From GCA-002726655 sp046582185 (lineage in GTDB: Bacteria > Pseudomonadota > Gammaproteobacteria > Pseudomonadales > Azotimanducaceae): 64,000 nt of DNA. Below are positions 62,845 through 64,000 of the stretch, in pieces (positions within the stretch are counted from its first letter, which is position 1; every line of letters begins with the position of its first letter). The stretch is taken from the NCBI GenBank assembly GCA_046582185.1, contig JAYGEX010000041.1, forward strand, positions 139,773 through 203,772, written 5' to 3'. A model generated the notes under the pieces. The model did no database searches, was not told the DNA's origin, and worked only from the letters and a program-made list of their open reading frames with translations. A program made the position numbers and the translations under genes.

Positions 62845-63684
62845 ATGAAGACATATCTCGATCAGCTACAGCAGATACTGAATACCGGCATCAAGCGCGG
62901 CGACCGTACTGGCGTGGGCACCATTTCCTGTTTCGGGTTAAGTGCCCGCTATAACATGGCAGACGGATTTCCCGCGGTAACCACCAAGAAGCTCGCCTGG
63001 AAAGTCATGTCCTCGGAGCTGCTCTGGTTTATCTCCGGCTCCAACAATATCAACGACCTTAAAAGTATTTATAAACATAACAGGATATGGGATGCCAACT
63101 ACAACGACTACCGTAAACGCATCGGCGCTGATGTTGATGATGGTGACATGGGCCGAGTCTACGGCACACAGTGGCGAAGCTGGAAGTGCAATGATGGCAG
63201 GCAGATAGACCAGCTTCAGGATGCGATCGACACTATTATCAGTAATCCGGATTCCCGTAGAATCATCGTCAATGCCTGGAACCCCGGCGAAGCAGATGTC
63301 AATCAGGTGGCCCTGCCACCCTGCCACTCCTTTTTCCAGTTCTACGTTGCTGATGGAAAACTCTCATTACATATGTATCAACGATCTGCCGATATGTTCC
63401 TGGGTGTGCCCTTCAATATCGCATCCTACTCACTTCTGCTACATATGATCGCTCGCATTACTGACCTGACGCCAGGTGATTTCATACATACCATCGGCGA
63501 TGCCCATATTTATCTGGATGCCATCGAGCAGGCGCAAGAGCAGATTTCCCGGGAGCCTCTGAAGCTACCCGAATTACTCATCCAGGATCGCCAATATGCC
63601 AGTATTGATGATTTCACAATGAATGATATTTCACTTGTCGACTACCAATGCCATGAGGCAATAAAGGCCAATATGGCGGTTTAA
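62845..63684 (+). CDS. thyA: Thymidylate synthase
   Basis: 279 residues. RGDRTGVGTISCFG, the long VYGTQWRSW segment, DSRRIIVNAWNPGE, PPCHSFFQFYVADGKLSLHMYQRSADMFLGVPFNIASY with the nucleophile cysteine in PCH, and the GDAHIYLDAIEQ folate site are all in order. It methylates dUMP to dTMP with methylene-tetrahydrofolate. Length is close to the usual 264 with a small insert near residue 90 (RKRIGADVDDGDMG). It follows nrdJb by 74 bases and completes a dNTP-supply block. Confidence 0.95.
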   Translation: MKTYLDQLQQILNTGIKRGDRTGVGTISCFGLSARYNMADGFPAVTTKKLAWKVMSSELLWFISGSNNINDLKSIYKHNRIWDANYNDYRKRIGADVDDGDMGRVYGTQWRSWKCNDGRQIDQLQDAIDTIISNPDSRRIIVNAWNPGEADVNQVALPPCHSFFQFYVADGKLSLHMYQRSADMFLGVPFNIASYSLLLHMIARITDLTPGDFIHTIGDAHIYLDAIEQAQEQISREPLKLPELLIQDRQYASIDDFTMNDISLVDYQCHEAIKANMAV

Positions 63685-63845
63685 GCGACAAGACCCTCGG
63701 CGTCACCAATCCAGAGTCAATTATTTATTACTCCCGCTGAACTTTCAGGCGCTCCAGAGGAACGTCTGTTATAACGCCAGGCAAAATTTGCTTTAAGCAA
63801 ATGGTCTGAAATAAATCACAACAATTACAACCAACACTACAGAAG

Positions 63846-64000
63846 TGGACCCCAGTGATTAGACAGTAACTGGACGATGATAAGTGTTTTCCTCCATTAT
63901 CAGTATCAAGCTGTGGAGAGAACCATGAAAAGAAAGAGACGTACCCATAAGCCAGAGTTTAAAGCCAAGGTGGCGATGACCGCGATCCAGGGCGATTTAA
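63846..64000 (+). mobile_element. IS3-family insertion sequence, left end
   Basis: A terminal-like start TGGACCCCAGTGATTAGAC (from 63846), typical of IS3 group ends, is followed at 63925 by an OrfA reading frame. The element continues beyond the window. It entered downstream of thyA without breaking it. Confidence 0.75.
63925..64000 (+). CDS. IS3-family transposase OrfA, N-terminal part
   Basis: Only 25 codons are inside the window: KRKRRTHKPEFKAKVAMTAI then QGDL. This is the start of the helix-turn-helix OrfA of IS3 elements, which normally pairs with OrfB by programmed frameshifting. GGAGAG precedes the ATG. The rest lies outside. Confidence 0.78.
   Translation, partial: MKRKRRTHKPEFKAKVAMTAIQGDL

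Noticed and set aside
63795..63815. Hairpin after thyA as an intrinsic terminator
   Set aside because: TTTGC-TTTAA-GCAAA is short and has no T-run behind it.
1..64000. CRISPR array or phage module
   Set aside because: No regularly spaced identical repeats of 25-40 bases, no cas genes and no phage structural genes were seen.

Overview
This window looks like a chromosomal segment of a Gammaproteobacterium, probably free-living and aquatic. The supports are an MltC-type lytic transglycosylase, a Pseudomonas-style split class II ribonucleotide reductase (nrdJa/nrdJb), panBC, a DUF1853 protein, an MdlA/MdlB-like exporter pair and a LexA-type operator of the CTGT-N8-ACAG class. The organism appears to use selenium: a selD fused to an NADH-dehydrogenase-like domain is present, and a peroxiredoxin has UGA in place of its peroxidatic cysteine. 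I recognised no rRNA, tRNA or CRISPR array.

Layout. (1) 1-12.2 kb: a caspase-like protease (partial, minus) lies divergent to a tightly packed plus-strand operon of eleven envelope genes. These are three LPP20-like secreted paralogues, an MltC-like transglycosylase, two TPR proteins, an MCE-type ABC system (MlaE-like permease, an ATPase homologue that has lost its catalytic motifs, and an MlaD-like protein), a large lipoprotein joining a GNA1162-like domain to an Fn3-like and a beta-helix domain, and a DUF4384 protein. This operon is the best candidate for an undescribed system. (2) 12.2-15.5 kb: a class III cyclase-like protein, a TPR protein and small enzymes. (3) About 14-40 kb: metabolic and transport genes mixed with many damaged ones. 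Damaged genes are a VOC protein, a voltage-gated ion channel, a GDPD, two sensor kinases, two MFS transporters and an MBL-fold hydrolase. Intact genes here include the selenoperoxiredoxin, D-aminoacylase-like amidohydrolase, porin, carotenoid oxygenase and panBC. (4) 40-59 kb: mostly intact genes, including an esterase-selD-DUF938 operon, DUF1853, a heterodimeric ABC exporter, a split spermidine-synthase-like pair, a copper P-type ATPase, an acyl-CoA ligase, a PilZ protein and an SDR. (5) 59-64 kb: a deoxynucleotide-supply block (nrdJa, nrdJb, thyA) with a tandem pair of NrdR-type boxes before nrdJa and a near-consensus LexA box before nrdJb. The left end of an IS3-family element closes the window.

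How the parts fit. The first operon probably builds one trans-envelope assembly: inner-membrane permease, ATPase homologue and MCE protein, periplasmic LPP20 and TPR proteins, outer-membrane lipoproteins and a local peptidoglycan cutter. The selD and selenoperoxiredoxin loci support each other. The dNTP block seems to respond both to nucleotide pools (NrdR) and to DNA damage (LexA). The concentration of single lesions between 14 and 40 kb suggests recent relaxed selection, although sequencing error cannot be excluded for the two homopolymer frameshifts.
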